64,000 nucleotides of DNA. It comes from Oscillospiraceae bacterium. GTDB lineage: Bacteria > Bacillota > Clostridia > Oscillospirales > Oscillospiraceae. Position 1 is the stretch's first letter, and each line of letters begins with the position of its first letter. A program made the position numbers and the translations under genes. A model generated the notes under the pieces. It worked only from the letters and a program-made list of their open reading frames with translations. It searched no databases and was not told the origin of the DNA. Shown in pieces: positions 1 through 7,581 of the stretch. Location: NCBI GenBank assembly GCA_017538965.1, contig JAFYHU010000005.1, positions 1 to 64,000 of the forward strand, in the 5' to 3' direction.

Positions 1-105
1 ATAAACGCGGCCAATTTCAAGCTGAACATACTTGGCATCCCCCTTTTTCATGAAGGTGATTTTTCCCTTCACATCGGGGATTGGAACGGTGAAATCGTAG
101 TACAT
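1..105 (-). CDS. IS transposase, N-terminal fragment (runs off window)
   Basis: The reverse strand opens with ATG at 105, after an AGGAGG-type ribosome binding site, and reads 35 residues (MYYDFTVPIPDVKGKI... ...QLEIGRVY) before the window ends. This opening resembles the N-terminus of IS4/IS1634-type DDE transposases common in Clostridia, where MYYDF and an IGRVY-like segment recur. The catalytic domain is outside the window, so activity cannot be judged. It lies immediately 3' of the endonuclease toxin gene on the same strand. No terminal inverted repeat could be fixed from one end alone. The family call is from memory of the N-terminus only. Confidence 0.6.
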   Translation of the reverse strand, partial: MYYDFTVPIPDVKGKITFMKKGDAKYVQLEIGRVY

Positions 106-256
106 CAGGAGGCCTCCTTTTAGTGCGAACTTCACACTAACATTGTACCACAATTTCATGGAAATGGCAAGCAGAAAACCCGCTAAATCAGGGCATCGAG
201 TCCCATTTTTGAAAGTGCCTTCGGGTTTTAGTGGGAATTATCCTACGAATTCAGGT

Positions 257-1633
257 TTATAGGTTGCTAAAGAGCTGATTGAAAAGCTCTGCACCGATTG
301 AGTATGCTACATCAAATGAACTCGGTCTGAACGAAGATCCTGAGTAAGCGAGTTCGATTGTTCCGCTGACATGTTCACCGTTCACAATTGCTTCTGCCCA
401 AGCATCCTCCATCGCCTTGTATGCACCTTTATTCAGGTCACCGTTCATGGCGACAATATTGGCCAGTGAATTATTGCCGCTGAATCTGTCAGCGATTAAG
501 TGGCCTCGATCATCCCCAACTCTCTGGAAACCACGACCGATCTCTTGTAATGTGTTAAGAATGGGCAAGCGCCCTGTCCGGGTTTTCAGCGCTAGATCCT
601 CGAAAGTGACTTTTGTGATTCTTCCGAGTGCGTCCGTTTGGTATGTGGCTTGTCCGAGGCGGTATGTGATGTTGGGAAGGAGCTCACCATTGATTTGGAA
701 AATAGTCCCCGCCGCATCGGTCATAACTGACTGTGCGGATTCATCCAGACCGAGTTGGAATATTGTGTTTGCGGGGAGACGTCCTTTGGCCATATCAGTC
801 AGCAACTCAATGCCTATATCAGCAAGCTGCTTTCCACTTGTGTTGAACAAATACGGGACATCACCAGAAACACTCTTTATGAAGATTCCTTTTGCGCTAT
901 AATACGCTTTCCCGATTTCTTCGCCAGCGGCATTGACAACAGAGCCGTCGAGTTTGATCTTGGCCTTTGTTCCATCAAGGAATTTCAGCGTGGTGGGCAG
1001 TTTCAGGTTTTTGAGAAGCGTCCTGCCAACAGAACAGATAGCGCCCCACATGTAACCATCGGCAAATCCCTCAATGATGTATTTCTTTAACGCCGCTCGT
1101 GGGAGTTCTCCATCTTTGCAGTTCCGTACAGTATTTAGCGCCGCAAACATTGCGCCACCTACAAAGGCGTCCTTCGCCACTTTTGCAGGAGAGGCAAAGA
1201 AGTAATATGTTGCGCCTTTTGTGTAATGGTGAACAATTCCAACTGTGATGATTATTGCTGTTCCGGCAGCAAATTTCCCGATTACTGCAGGCCAATCTAT
1301 ATCATAGTTGTCGATATCAGCGGGAAGTTGGTTTCGGAGATCCTCTACCGTGTTTGTCCCAACGACCACCTCGATAATATAGGCTTCGCAGAAAAAGCTT
1401 TCATCAATTGTCAGCTCATAGGTGTTCTCTTCTTGTTTGAGATTTTCAAGAACAAGCTCCTCTGTGATGTTTTCTTCCGTAATCGTTGTTGCATCCACAA
1501 AGGTTTCGCTTATTATCTGCTCTGGGATATATGTATGCTGTGATGTCGACTGGCTTTTCGACCCGCAGCCGGAAAGACACTCTGCACAAAGGACAACAGC
1601 CAGCAACAATGCAATAGTTTTCTTTAATTGCAT
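257..1633 (-). CDS. Lipoprotein with C-terminal DNA/RNA non-specific endonuclease toxin domain
   Basis: The product of about 458 residues starts with a lipoprotein signal ending in a lipobox (LSGC), so it should be exported and lipidated. A hydrophobic stretch near residues 120-150 follows, then beta-rich sequence with a YQTDALGRI motif typical of polymorphic-toxin pre-toxin regions. The last ~85 residues carry DRGHL, a conserved Asn-rich LANIVAMN segment and a SFRP motif, matching the Endonuclea_NS_2 group; the DRGH histidine is the expected general base. I chose ATG at 1633 because GGTGATC lies 6-7 nt upstream; a GTG at 1645 has its purine tract too close. The neighbour 5' on the same strand is a 124-residue orphan; the 3' neighbour is a transposase, so a usual 3' immunity gene is absent. 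Role as an interbacterial toxin is inferred. Confidence 0.75.
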   Translation of the reverse strand: MQLKKTIALLLAVVLCAECLSGCGSKSQSTSQHTYIPEQIISETFVDATTITEENITEELVLENLKQEENTYELTIDESFFCEAYIIEVVVGTNTVEDLRNQLPADIDNYDIDWPAVIGKFAAGTAIIITVGIVHHYTKGATYYFFASPAKVAKDAFVGGAMFAALNTVRNCKDGELPRAALKKYIIEGFADGYMWGAICSVGRTLLKNLKLPTTLKFLDGTKAKIKLDGSVVNAAGEEIGKAYYSAKGIFIKSVSGDVPYLFNTSGKQLADIGIELLTDMAKGRLPANTIFQLGLDESAQSVMTDAAGTIFQINGELLPNITYRLGQATYQTDALGRITKVTFEDLALKTRTGRLPILNTLQEIGRGFQRVGDDRGHLIADRFSGNNSLANIVAMNGDLNKGAYKAMEDAWAEAIVNGEHVSGTIELAYSGSSFRPSSFDVAYSIGAELFNQLFSNL

Positions 1634-1651
1634 TTGCCCGATCACCGCCCC

Positions 1652-2026
1652 TTATTCAATAACAAGGTCAATGTACTCGGTACCAGAATCCATGACGGTT
1701 TTGTTATAAACGTGCTTTCCAATAATAGTTCTGAGGTCTTTGACCGACTTGAGACTCTTTCCACAAAACTCCAGATAACATTGTTCAGATTCGCAAGTGT
1801 TCAGATTGTGGTAAAAATCTGAGATATGAACAAAAAAGTGATCCAATACATCCTCTAAAGGATACTGCGAAATGCAATCTGCAGAGGAGCCCTCATTAAG
1901 TTCCGGTTCCTGCTCGAAGCAAAGACTTGTAACAAAGCCGCTTTCGCTTTTATAAATGTCCGGCTCAACCTCGGTGAATGCTGGGGACAAATACTTGCTC
2001 GCCTTGTAATTGCAAATATGCTTCAT
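1652..2026 (-). CDS. Orphan protein upstream of the endonuclease toxin; possible immunity protein
   Basis: A 124-residue protein with no signal peptide, acidic overall, with scattered cysteines (LCFEQEPELN, NTCESEQCYLEFCGKSL) and a C-terminal LRTIIGKHVYNK segment. I do not recognise a family. ATG at 2026 is chosen because GAGGAA sits 7-8 nt upstream; a GTG at 2047 would add 7 residues. It ends 18 nt before the chosen toxin start, so the two are probably co-transcribed. That arrangement makes an immunity role plausible, but toxin genes more often precede their immunity gene, so this is inference. Confidence 0.6.
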   Translation of the reverse strand: MKHICNYKASKYLSPAFTEVEPDIYKSESGFVTSLCFEQEPELNEGSSADCISQYPLEDVLDHFFVHISDFYHNLNTCESEQCYLEFCGKSLKSVKDLRTIIGKHVYNKTVMDSGTEYIDLVIE

Positions 2027-2109
2027 GCCAAATTCCTCTTTCCCCACCGCACAAATCGGATATTATATTATACATCAACTGAAGAGTTTTTACAATGATT
2101 CATCTTCAT

Positions 2110-2351
2110 TTATGGTAGTTTTATGTTAGCGGTGCTCATATTGGTATATCTTGGCATGATGGTTTGTCCGTTCTTCCAGGCGGCTCGTGCCGCATTTAGC
2201 GTCCAATCGCCATTCGGTCCGGTATCATCGTCCGGTTTTTTTGTTGATAGCCATCCTCTTCCCAGCCGCATACAGGACAGATCTCAAAACTGCCAAATTC
2301 TTCACTCAGACATTTTGTCCCGCACACCGGACACGGATATTTTTTCTCCAT
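2110..2351 (-). pseudogene. Cysteine-rich CPCC-family protein, broken by a one-base frameshift
   Basis: From ATG at 2351 the reverse strand reads a zinc-ribbon-like start, MEKKYPCPVCG, then EICPVCGWEEDGYQQKN, which matches the CPCC family of small cysteine-rich proteins. In the initial frame it stops early, after RMAIGR. Adding one base after the QQKN codons restores PDDDTGPNGDWTLNAARAAW, the typical continuation, and an end at 2110 with a length of about 80 residues. This is a single-base loss in or after a run of A, so it is either a real mutation or a sequencing error. No good ribosome binding site is visible. Confidence 0.7.
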
Positions 2352-2531
2352 GGAAAGGACTATTACGAACAAAACTCGAGCAACAAACTAATCGATGCTG
2401 GGCAAGAATTGAGCATAATGATAGTTGGTGTCGTTGGCTTTGAAGCTGATCTTGATGCGCCATTCGAAGTCAATGTCAAGCTTCTAAACTCTAGTGACGA
2501 GACAGAAACATTTACTTTTTCTGTTGAATAG
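2352..2531 (+). pseudogene. C-terminal remnant of an unidentified protein
   Basis: An open stretch without a credible start reads like real protein: YYEQNSSNKLIDAGQEL, then a hydrophobic IMIVGVVGFEADLD patch and an end in ETETFTFSVE. It abuts the start of the broken CPCC gene on the other strand, suggesting a rearrangement junction near 2351. I cannot assign a family. Treated as a decayed 3' fragment. Confidence 0.35.
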
Positions 2532-2538
2532 ATGCGCG

Positions 2539-2581
2539 AAACGCCTGCTAATGTAAGCGGACTATGCCAAAGCAGGCGTTT
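2539..2581. terminator. Terminator-like inverted repeat
   Basis: Perfect 11-bp inverted repeat AAACGCCTGCT / AGCAGGCGTTT separated by 21 nt, just after the stop at 2531. It lacks a clear T-run, so it is either a weak terminator or a recombination scar. Confidence 0.4.
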
Positions 2582-2678
2582 GCAAATTTGCGCGTAACCC
2601 GAAGTTTCCTACTATTAAAATACTTGGTTAAGTCAGACGGGTGTCAAGTATCTGATGCTGCTCTTCTTGGTAATTGCG

Positions 2679-2703
2679 AGAAGCCCCGTAAACAGGGGCT
2701 TCT
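2679..2703. terminator. Perfect 9-bp hairpin
   Basis: AGAAGCCCC / GGGGCTTCT with a 7-nt loop. GC-rich stem but no strong T-run on either strand; possible weak bidirectional terminator within the decayed region. Confidence 0.4.
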
Positions 2704-2902
2704 TGGGACTTCGGACTCTCAGATGTAGTCAAAAATCGAGCTTCTCCTGACTGCGGATTGGAGAAAAACCGCGCCAGAGAAGCTCTTTCCTCACGCTTGA
2801 GGGAAGCGAGACGATATGGAGCATGCGAGGACGAGCGTTGGGAGACAATAACCCCGTAAACCCGAGAAACCCTAAAACAAGCAAAAGGGCCGAAGCTCTG
2901 AT

Positions 2903-3439
2903 CAGACGCTGTTTGAATCGGGCCGGATCAAGATCATCCCGTTTAACAGGCATCTTGAAGATCATGAGCAGGATAAGAATCTGAAGACTACCCTGACCGA
3001 GGACACCGCCCTCTCCGGCATTCTCAACTGGGCTGTTGAAGGGTATCGGCTGTATAAGTCTGAAGGATTGAACGAGCCGGAAGAAGTGAAAACCGCGACT
3101 GCCCAGTACCGTCAGGACTCTGACCGTATCAGCCAGTTCATCGAAGCATGGCTGGAAGAAGGAAAAGACGGAAATGGAGACAAGTTCGAAACTCCAGCCA
3201 GGGCCGTCTACCGCGTCTATTCGCGATGGTGCGAGGATATGAACTACCGCCCGGATAACTATAAGAACTTCCGAAGAGCGATGGAGAAATCATATCTTGT
3301 AATAACGCGAAGGCCAAAGACTGGAGGGGAAAAGACGCCACTCATTATTGGTGTCCGGCTGCGGAAGGAAGAAGTGGGCGCGGAGGAAGAAGACGGAGAT
3401 GCTTTCAAGCCGCTTGCGGATGAGGATCTGCCGTTCTAA
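2903..3439 (+). pseudogene. Phage/plasmid P4-family primase, C-terminal remnant
   Basis: In one continuous frame the sequence reads DQTLFESGRIKIIPFNRH, EQDKNLKTTLTED, LSGILNWAVEGYRLY and then a wHTH-like tail ending in PLADEDLPF. These are the conserved end of the helicase module and the C-terminal region of D5/P4-type phage primase-helicases. The N-terminal primase and Walker motifs are absent: upstream of about 2903 the similarity stops. A TTG at 3068 opens a 123-residue frame, but the homology begins well upstream of it, so this is a 5'-truncated gene, not a small protein. It marks this stretch as an eroded prophage or integrative element. Confidence 0.75.
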
Positions 3440-3460
3440 GAACAGTTTTCTGATTGGATG

Positions 3461-3497
3461 ATGCAAAGACCATGCAGTGACTATGCAAAGACCATGC
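3461..3497. repeat. 15-bp direct repeat
   Basis: ATGCAAAGACCATGC occurs at 3461-3475 and again at 3483-3497, separated by 7 nt. It lies just after the primase fragment; it may be a remnant of an iteron-like or recombination site. Function unknown. Confidence 0.5.
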
Positions 3498-3507
3498 CTT
3501 GACCGAT

Positions 3508-3642
3508 ATGGGTTTCCGCTTCTGGGCAAAAGAAAACCCGCCGGACGGCGGCAGGGTCGTCCTGGCGGGGATATCGAAACCGAAAAGCAAGAGCGCCTCG
3601 GGAACGGAAGATTTTGCGCTGACGCTGAGGGTGGAGGGATAA
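3508..3642 (+). CDS. Small ORF, 44 residues, doubtful
   Basis: ATG at 3508 opens a frame starting MGFRFWAKENPPDGGRVVLA and ending LTLRVEG. Its composition is protein-like, but no good ribosome binding site precedes it and I recognise no family. It may be the 3' end of a decayed phage gene. Confidence 0.25.
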   Translation: MGFRFWAKENPPDGGRVVLAGISKPKSKSASGTEDFALTLRVEG

Positions 3643-3681
3643 GAACCTCCAGTTATTCGTTTGAACTTCAACGTTCAATGT

Positions 3682-3906
3682 TTATTCCGCAAAGCTGTGC
3701 ATCGGCATGCCGCACAAACTGCATATAAGAGGATCTTTATCCTCGGAATAGAACCAATCGGAGCAGCCATAGACAATGTCACCGTGAAAAACATGGTAAA
3801 ATGTTTTTCCTTCGTTCGGGTTCGGCCTGAACTCATCATCGACCCCTCCGGACACTTTATCCAACAGCTCGTCGTTCAGAGCTACTTTATCTTTTTTGTT
3901 TTCCAT
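3682..3906 (-). CDS. Double-glycine leader peptide with CxxC motif (peptide A)
   Basis: A 74-residue peptide with a 21-residue leader ending VALNDELLDKVSGG, the hallmark of leaders cut after Gly-Gly by C39-peptidase ABC exporters. The predicted mature part of 53 residues is acidic and aromatic and carries three cysteines, two as CSLCG near the C-terminus. ATG at 3906 is chosen because AAGGAGG lies 8 nt upstream, and that site overlaps the stop of peptide B, implying translational coupling. Leader residues are nearly identical to peptides C and D. No exporter or modification enzyme lies next to it. Function (bacteriocin, signal or other) is unknown. Confidence 0.7.
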   Translation of the reverse strand: MENKKDKVALNDELLDKVSGGVDDEFRPNPNEGKTFYHVFHGDIVYGCSDWFYSEDKDPLICSLCGMPMHSFAE

Positions 3907-3919
3907 GGTGAACGCCTCC

Positions 3920-4138
3920 TTAGTCTTGACTTTCGGCTGCACATTGAGGACATTCATAAGAATCATACCACCCATGTAACAAACAATATTTCTTAAGGAA
4001 ATCCTCTTGTTTTCCTCCACTTATCAGATCCAGATCGTCATTGCTGAGGAGCATGTCGGTCTGCTTGATGGCATCTTTCTTCTCTTCCTTGGCAGCTGAG
4101 GATTCTACCTGAGTTTTCAGTTTATCTGTGAGTTTCAT
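3920..4138 (-). CDS. Double-glycine leader peptide with CxxC motif (peptide B)
   Basis: A 72-residue peptide, first in a two-gene unit with peptide A. Its leader is longer and different from the others (about 42 residues, Lys/Glu-rich) but ends LSNDDLDLISGG. The mature part is short, about 30 residues: KQEDFLKKYCLLHGWYDSY then ECPQC. ATG at 4138 follows GGAGGA by 7 nt; an upstream TTG at 4153 would sit on the ribosome binding site and is rejected. It is driven by a promoter whose spacer carries a TTTTGTCACAAAA dyad, repeated before peptide D. Confidence 0.7.
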   Translation of the reverse strand: MKLTDKLKTQVESSAAKEEKKDAIKQTDMLLSNDDLDLISGGKQEDFLKKYCLLHGWYDSYECPQCAAESQD

Positions 4139-4175
4139 GATCGCATCCTCCAAAAATTTTCCCTAAGTTACGCTT

Positions 4176-4204
4176 ACTATATCACAGCTTTTGTCACAAA
4201 ACAA
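4176..4204 (-). promoter_or_regulatory. Promoter of peptides B-A, with operator-like dyad in the spacer
   Basis: On the reverse strand TTGTTT, 17 bp, TATAGT. The spacer holds the 13-bp dyad TTTTGTCACAAAA (4189-4201). The same arrangement drives peptides D-C, so a shared regulator is likely (inference). Confidence 0.7.
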
Positions 4205-4209
4205 TCACA
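4180..4209 (-). repeat. 30-bp promoter repeat, copy 1
   Basis: Identical over 30 bp to 4839-4868. Both copies lie at the same place upstream of a double-glycine peptide gene and cover the -35 element and the spacer dyad, showing that the two operons arose by duplication or are held under a common control. Confidence 0.85.
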
Positions 4210-4231
4210 CTCTGAAAGGAGATTCTAAAAA

Positions 4232-4270
4232 ATGGCTGATCTAACCTTTAACACCAACTCCGGGCTTTGA
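4232..4270 (+). pseudogene. Tiny 12-codon ORF with strong ribosome binding site; likely phage tail gene start
   Basis: AAAGGAG precedes ATG at 4232, which reads MADLTFNTNSGL then stops. From memory this resembles the first residues of some clostridial phage tail proteins. Probably the stump of a lost prophage gene rather than a functional peptide. Confidence 0.3.
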
Positions 4271-4316
4271 ATAATTAGCGATCAAGGACCTTAGGCTGAC
4301 GCAGAAATCAGCGAAT

Positions 4317-4359
4317 AAGAAAACCCGGCCGGGACGGTGACTGGAACCGTTCTGGCCGG
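4317..4359 (-). terminator. Likely terminator of peptides D-C
   Basis: Reverse strand: CCGGCC, internal loop, ACGG, 9-nt loop, CCGT, loop, GGCCGG, then GTTTTCTT. Located 24 nt after the stop of peptide C. Confidence 0.55.
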
Positions 4360-4382
4360 TTGGTTTCTGTGACAAGGCGGGC

Positions 4383-4574
4383 TTAGAAATCCGGATACTC
4401 AGCGTTGGGGACGAAGGACGGCAGATAATTATCACAGTATCTGTTTGTACAGTTGCCGCAATAATTCATGTTGGCGCCGCATTTTTCACATATTGGCCTG
4501 AAATCATCACTACCCCCTGATATCTTATCCAGCAGGTCGTCATTCAGCGCAACTTTTCCTTTTTTGTTTTCCAT
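4383..4574 (-). CDS. Double-glycine leader peptide with zinc-ribbon-like cysteines (peptide C)
   Basis: A 63-residue peptide whose leader ends VALNDDLLDKISGG. The mature 42 residues hold five cysteines arranged ICEKCG, then NYCGNC, then NRYCDNY, a pattern that could bind zinc or form disulfides. ATG at 4574 follows GGAGGA by 7 nt. It is the second gene of the D-C unit, 21 nt after the stop of D. Compared with peptide A the leader is conserved while the mature part is unrelated apart from CxxC, as expected for diversifying secreted peptides. Confidence 0.7.
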   Translation of the reverse strand: MENKKGKVALNDDLLDKISGGSDDFRPICEKCGANMNYCGNCTNRYCDNYLPSFVPNAEYPDF

Positions 4575-4595
4575 GATGAAATCCTCCAATCGGGC

Positions 4596-4793
4596 TCAGA
4601 ACAGCCCGACTTCGTGTCCAGTCAGATAGCCGATGCTATACTCGCAATCATCGTTTCCACACTGGCCGTCAACCGTTTCGCATCCACATGCCGGGCAAAT
4701 GAATGAACCTACCGTCTTAAATACATCATCCCCTCCGGACACTTTCTCCAGCAGTTCGTCATTCAGGGCGACTTTCCTTTTTTTGTTTTCCAT
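4596..4793 (-). CDS. Double-glycine leader peptide with zinc-ribbon-like cysteines (peptide D)
   Basis: A 65-residue peptide with a leader ending VALNDELLEKVSGG. The mature part reads DDVFKTVGSFICPACGCETV, then GQCGNDDCEYS: two Cys pairs plus one, close to a zinc ribbon. ATG at 4793 follows GGAGG by 8-9 nt. The open frame continues upstream to 5072, but that part lies across the duplicated promoter and is not coding. First gene of the D-C unit. Confidence 0.7.
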   Translation of the reverse strand: MENKKRKVALNDELLEKVSGGDDVFKTVGSFICPACGCETVDGQCGNDDCEYSIGYLTGHEVGLF

Positions 4794-4834
4794 GGTGAGA
4801 ACCTCCGAATAAAGATTTTTTGAATCATAAGCAC

Positions 4835-4863
4835 ATTCTATCACAGCTTTTGTCACAAAACAA
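4835..4863 (-). promoter_or_regulatory. Promoter of peptides D-C, with operator-like dyad in the spacer
   Basis: Reverse strand TTGTTT, 17 bp, TAGAAT, with the dyad TTTTGTCACAAAA at 4848-4860 inside the spacer, matching the promoter at 4176-4204. Confidence 0.7.
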
Positions 4864-4868
4864 TCACA
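4839..4868 (-). repeat. 30-bp promoter repeat, copy 2
   Basis: Identical 30 bp to 4180-4209; see that entry. Confidence 0.85.
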
Positions 4869-5222
4869 GAAGAGAGTGAACCACGGCATATTCTTTCCCG
4901 AAGGGAAAGAGAATTCATGCAGGCGGTATCGTTCAGAAGAGAGGTCGGAAATCAGAACGGAAAGGATAAGAAGAAAGCCGATTTCATTGAGGCCCAGCGC
5001 CGCCGCACTGTGATAGCGAACTGGCCTGACCGTCCCAACATGGCTGGTCCGCTCCTGTTTCAACGGCGGCATTTGAAAGGCTCAATATGTTAAATTCGTT
5101 AATTACCACAGGGCGGAAAGTTGTGAAACTTTAAAACCTATTTTTTTATTTTTACTTTCTCCCCTGTAGAATTCTATTTTTAACTTTCACATTTTTCCCA
5201 TAATTGGCGGCAGATTTTTTCG
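4869..5222. other. Gap with no convincing gene
   Basis: The stretch between the peptide D promoter and the RhuM promoter has one open frame at 4917-5093 (58 codons, Arg-rich, MQAVSFRREVGNQNGKDKKK...) without a good ribosome binding site; it may be a phage fragment. 5100-5220 is AT-rich with long T-runs and no gene. Confidence 0.35.
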
Positions 5223-5251
5223 TTGCTGGGATGAATGATCTGTTATATAAT
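5223..5251 (+). promoter_or_regulatory. Promoter of the RhuM pseudogene
   Basis: TTGCTG, 17 bp, TATAAT, about 90 nt before the RhuM start. Confidence 0.55.
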
Positions 5252-5339
5252 AAATACTTATGGTATATTCTGTATGATATGCCAGGCAGAGAACCGTTCC
5301 TGTCAGGCTCAGTTTACAGGAAATTTAAGGAGACGCAAA

Positions 5340-5919
5340 ATGATGACGAAGATGCAGATTCGAAACAGTACAGTTGATTTTCTGGTGTTCACAAAAGATG
5401 CCGGCGACAACGGTATAGAGGTTCGTGTTCAGAATGGTGATATATGGCTGACCCAAAAGGCGATTGCACAGCTTTTCGAAGTGGAACGCAGTGTTGTTAC
5501 CAAGCATCTGAGAAATATATTTCGTGAAGGGGAAATGAATGAGGATTCAGTTTGTGCAATTTTTGCACAAACTGCCGAGGATGGGAAAACTTACCAAGAC
5601 AGATGTTTCTGTTGCAAAATACTATCTGGATCTGGATGAAATCAGCGAGTTGAATGAAATCGTAACGATGTATCTTGACTATGCTGCCCGTCAGGCACGG
5701 AGGCATATCCCGATGACAATGGAAGACTGGGCCTCAAAGCTTGATGCTTTCCTGAAATTTAACGATGCAGATATTCTGTATGATAAGGGCAGAGTGACCG
5801 CAGAAATAGCGAAAGCTTTTGCTGAAAGCGAGTTTGAAAAATATCGCGTTATTCAAGACCGTCTGTACCAGAGCGATTTTGACAGACTTTTGGAAGAAAG
5901 CGAGCTGACCGAACAGTAG
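5340..5919 (+). pseudogene. rhuM: RhuM-family protein with an internal deletion and frame change
   Basis: ATG at 5340 follows AAGGAG. The first ~80 residues match the RhuM N-terminal domain: VRVQNGDIWLTQKAIAQLFE, then RSVVTKHLRNIFREGEM and a typical AEDGKTYQ. The frame then changes. The 3' part, in another frame to 5919, reads TKTDVSVAKYYLDLDE and a C-terminal region ending RLLEESELTEQ, which is the end of the same family. Full RhuM proteins are roughly 330 residues; this locus encodes under 200, so roughly 400-500 bp are lost at a junction near 5590-5605. RhuM genes are often linked to restriction-modification or mobile islands; none is seen here. Confidence 0.75.
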
Positions 5920-5963
5920 AGGGTATCTGTCTGCCTGTTTGTGAACTCCAAAAAATGTGGGAT

Positions 5964-6008
5964 ACTGTTCCCCCACAAAAAGCTGATAAAGCTTAATGGG
6001 AGAACAGT
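5964..6008 (+). promoter_or_regulatory. Hairpin that sequesters the ribosome binding site of the ABC transporter gene
   Basis: ACTGTTCCCCCA (5964-5975) pairs at 11 of 12 positions with TGGGAGAACAGT (5997-6008), which contains the GGGAGA ribosome binding site and ends at the base before the ATG at 6009. The loop is 21 nt. A weak promoter-like TTGTGA, 16 bp, GATACT at 5939-5966 would start transcription too close to or inside the left arm, so the true promoter is uncertain. Confidence 0.55.
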
Positions 6009-7581
6009 ATGAAACAGAAAGGAAGCGGAAGCGTTTTGTACAGAAAGCGAAAGAAACAGTTTATCCTTGTACTGACAGCAGGGCTGCTGCTCCTGCTGCT
6101 GTGCGGCTGCGGCGCGGAAAAGAAAACAGATGCGCCGGGCTATACCCGCCTTGAAGAACTTGAAGACAAGCGCATCGGCGTGACGACCGGCAGCGTCCAG
6201 GCAATCCAGACTGAAGAACGTTTTCCCAACGCGACGTTCTATTATTTCTCGACCAGCGTGGATTGCCTCGAAGCTCTGAAATCGCACAAGATTGACGCGT
6301 ATGCCGATGCGGAGGCGCTTGTGAAATACATGATGGCGGAGAATCCTGATCTTACCTGTATTGAGGAACGGCTTGCCAGCGGAATGCAAGCGGGGGCGGC
6401 TTTCCCGAAAACGGAGCGGGGCAGGGAGCTCTGCGAACAGTACAGCGAATTTGTGCGCAATATCAAACAGAGTGGGGTGTATGACGAGATCTGCAGCATC
6501 TGGTACGGCCCGGATGAATCCCTGCGGGTTGTGCCGGATCTGTATAATCTGCCGGGGCCAAACGGAACGCTGCGTATTGCAGGCGATACGACATGTGTTC
6601 CCTTTCTCTACATCAAAGACGGAAAAACAGTCGGCGTCGATGTGGATATTCTGGTTCATTTCTGCCGGGAATACGGCTACAAGGCCGAAATTGTCGCCAT
6701 GGATTTTCCGGCCATACTTCCTGCCGTCACCACCGGCAAATGCGACTTTGCCTTCGGCGGCATCGCCATAACCCCTGAGCGCGCCGAAAGTGTCTGTTTT
6801 TCCGAGCCTACATACGAGGGCGGATCGCTCGTAGCGGTTCTGAAAGATTCGGAATCGGAGGAGGGCGGCGGCATCCTCGCTTCGATCGTGATAAGCTTTG
6901 AGAAAACCTTCCTGCGGGAAGACAGGTGGCAGCTGTTCTTAAAGGGCACGGGAAACACTCTGCTGATCACCCTGTTCTCCATCCTGTTTGGAACTCTGCT
7001 CGGGTTTGCGGTCTACCTCCTGTGCCGAAACGGAAACCGGATTGCCAACAAGGTAACGGAAGGCTGTATCTGGCTGGTAGAGGGGATGCCGATGGTCGTG
7101 CTGCTGATGATCCTGTACTACATCGTGTTCAGACGCATCGGAATCAGCGGCCTTGTCGTTTCGGTGATCGGCTTTACGCTGACCTTTGGCGCTTCCATGT
7201 ATGGGATGCTCTGCTCCGGCGTGAAGGCGGTGGACCGGGGACAGACGGAAGCCGCCCGCGCTCTCGGTTACTCGGACCGCAAGACTTTTTTCCGGATTAT
7301 TCTGCCGCAGGCCGCGATTCATTTCATGCCGAGCTATAAGGGGCAGGTTGTAGCCCTGCTCAAAGCGACCGCCGTCGTAGGCTATATCGCCGTACAGGAT
7401 CTGACGAAAATGGGCGATATCGTGCGCAGCCGGACCTATGAGGCGTTCTTCCCCCTGATCGCTGTGACCGTGATCTATTTTCTCCTGGGAGGGCTTCTGA
7501 TCCGGATTGTCGGATGGGTGATCAGAAAAATAGATCCGAAGAACCGAAAGCCGGAACAGATCCTGAAGGGGGTGAAAACGC

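Larger units (their letters stand above)
2532..2902. other. Non-coding decayed stretch
   Basis: About 370 bp between the gene fragments. Apart from two hairpins (2539-2581 and 2679-2703) I see no credible gene: reading frames lack ribosome binding sites and protein-like composition. It joins directly to the truncated primase frame around 2900 and is probably a deletion scar of a mobile element. Confidence 0.4.

Noticed and set aside
2729..2965. Reverse-strand frame of 78 codons
   Set aside because: No ribosome binding site, and its 5' end is antisense to the primase remnant; no family features.
4917..5093. Forward frame of 58 codons, Arg/Lys-rich
   Set aside because: No ribosome binding site or family; at most a phage scrap.
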